DNA of 64,000 nt. Origin: Mercenaria mercenaria (Eukaryota > Mollusca > Bivalvia > Venerida > Veneridae). The position numbers and the translations under genes were made by a program. Location: NCBI RefSeq assembly GCF_021730395.1, contig NC_069362.1, positions 76,958,001 to 77,022,000 of the forward strand. Reading direction: 5' to 3'. The notes below the pieces were generated by a model. That model had not been told where the DNA came from, did no database searches, and saw nothing but the letters and a program-made list of their open reading frames with translations. Positions 63,952 to 64,000 of the stretch are shown piece after piece. Within the stretch, counting starts at the first letter, position 1, and every line of letters begins with the position of its first letter.

Positions 63952-64000
63952 GTAGTTTCCCTAACATTATAACAGTTGTATTTTAATTCTTTTGTCGGTC

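Larger units (their letters stand above)
52912..64000 (+). repeat. Right arm of large inverted repeat (second copy of gene 3' half)
   Basis: The inverse counterpart of 4272-15,417. It starts abruptly at 'tagacgggaattacaat' (52,912) and runs to the window end, so its true outer edge is unknown. It carries the same exons, introns, SINEs and degenerate repeats in the same order. Confidence 0.93.

Noticed and set aside
1-64000. Bacterial contamination as the source of RHS/CARDB sequence
   Set aside because: The RHS, CARDB and GFLPPN segments are split by spliceosomal introns, lie among bivalve SINEs and MITEs, and join in phase to EGF exons.
4272-64000. Inverted repeat as a simple missed-adapter (hairpin read) artefact
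   Set aside because: Such artefacts give directly abutting, nearly identical arms. Here 37.5 kb of single-copy sequence separates arms that differ by many substitutions and indels. Haplotype mis-assembly remains possible.
1-64000. CRISPR arrays, rRNA, retroviral or Polinton-type elements
   Set aside because: No spaced direct repeats, rRNA motifs, LTR pairs, capsid or integrase signatures were seen.

Overview
The window looks like nuclear DNA of a bivalve mollusc. It is AT-rich and intron-dense, with short exons and GT-AG introns. It carries repeats I recognise from bivalves: tRNA-headed SINEs of the RUDI/V-SINE type, a palindromic MITE containing 'gcatacccactatgttg', and 'gacctggtgacctag' tandem DNA. 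I see no bacterial operons, rRNA or CRISPR arrays.

One giant mosaic gene dominates. It runs on the minus strand from beyond about 36.2 kb (its 5' exons are not found) down to about 0.6 kb, in 30 or more exons. In protein order it has: (1) animal-type extracellular modules (36.2-28.9 kb), including two one-exon Ig-like domains; (2) an FN3-like domain and a run of CARDB-like domains (28.6-20.8 kb); (3) RHS/YD repeats (20.5-16.9 kb); (4) an RHS-associated core and a Gly/Ala-rich segment (15.3-14.1 kb); (5) a module typical of giant secreted bacterial proteins, with 'DPND..GP.GYG', 'TAPAQ' and 'GFLPPN' (12.8-7.6 kb); (6) EGF, a 230-residue glycosylated segment, further EGF and calcium-binding EGF, then a SEA-like stretch (7.3-0.6 kb). 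It is probably a secreted or membrane-anchored surface protein. Sections 2-5 resemble giant bacterial adhesin/RHS proteins; sections 1 and 6 are metazoan.

The 3' half of this gene (sections 4-6, left arm 4.27-15.42 kb) recurs in opposite orientation on the plus strand at 52.91-64.0 kb and runs off the window. The arms are an inverted repeat of at least 11 kb around a 37.5-kb spacer that holds the gene's 5' half. The inner edge falls in the intron just before the RHS-core exon. Both arms carry breaks, in different exons, and the 5' half has a few as well. Decay, haplotype mis-joining and indel-rich assembly are all possible explanations. Inverting the spacer would exchange which 3' cassette the 5' exons read into. 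This is the most striking architecture in the window.

The rest of the spacer (36.2-52.9 kb) is mostly repeats: a Mutator-like MITE carrying a tRNA-like sequence, SINEs, a tandem array of about 143 bp, a LINE fragment, paired TIR elements, and two weak unknown coding candidates.
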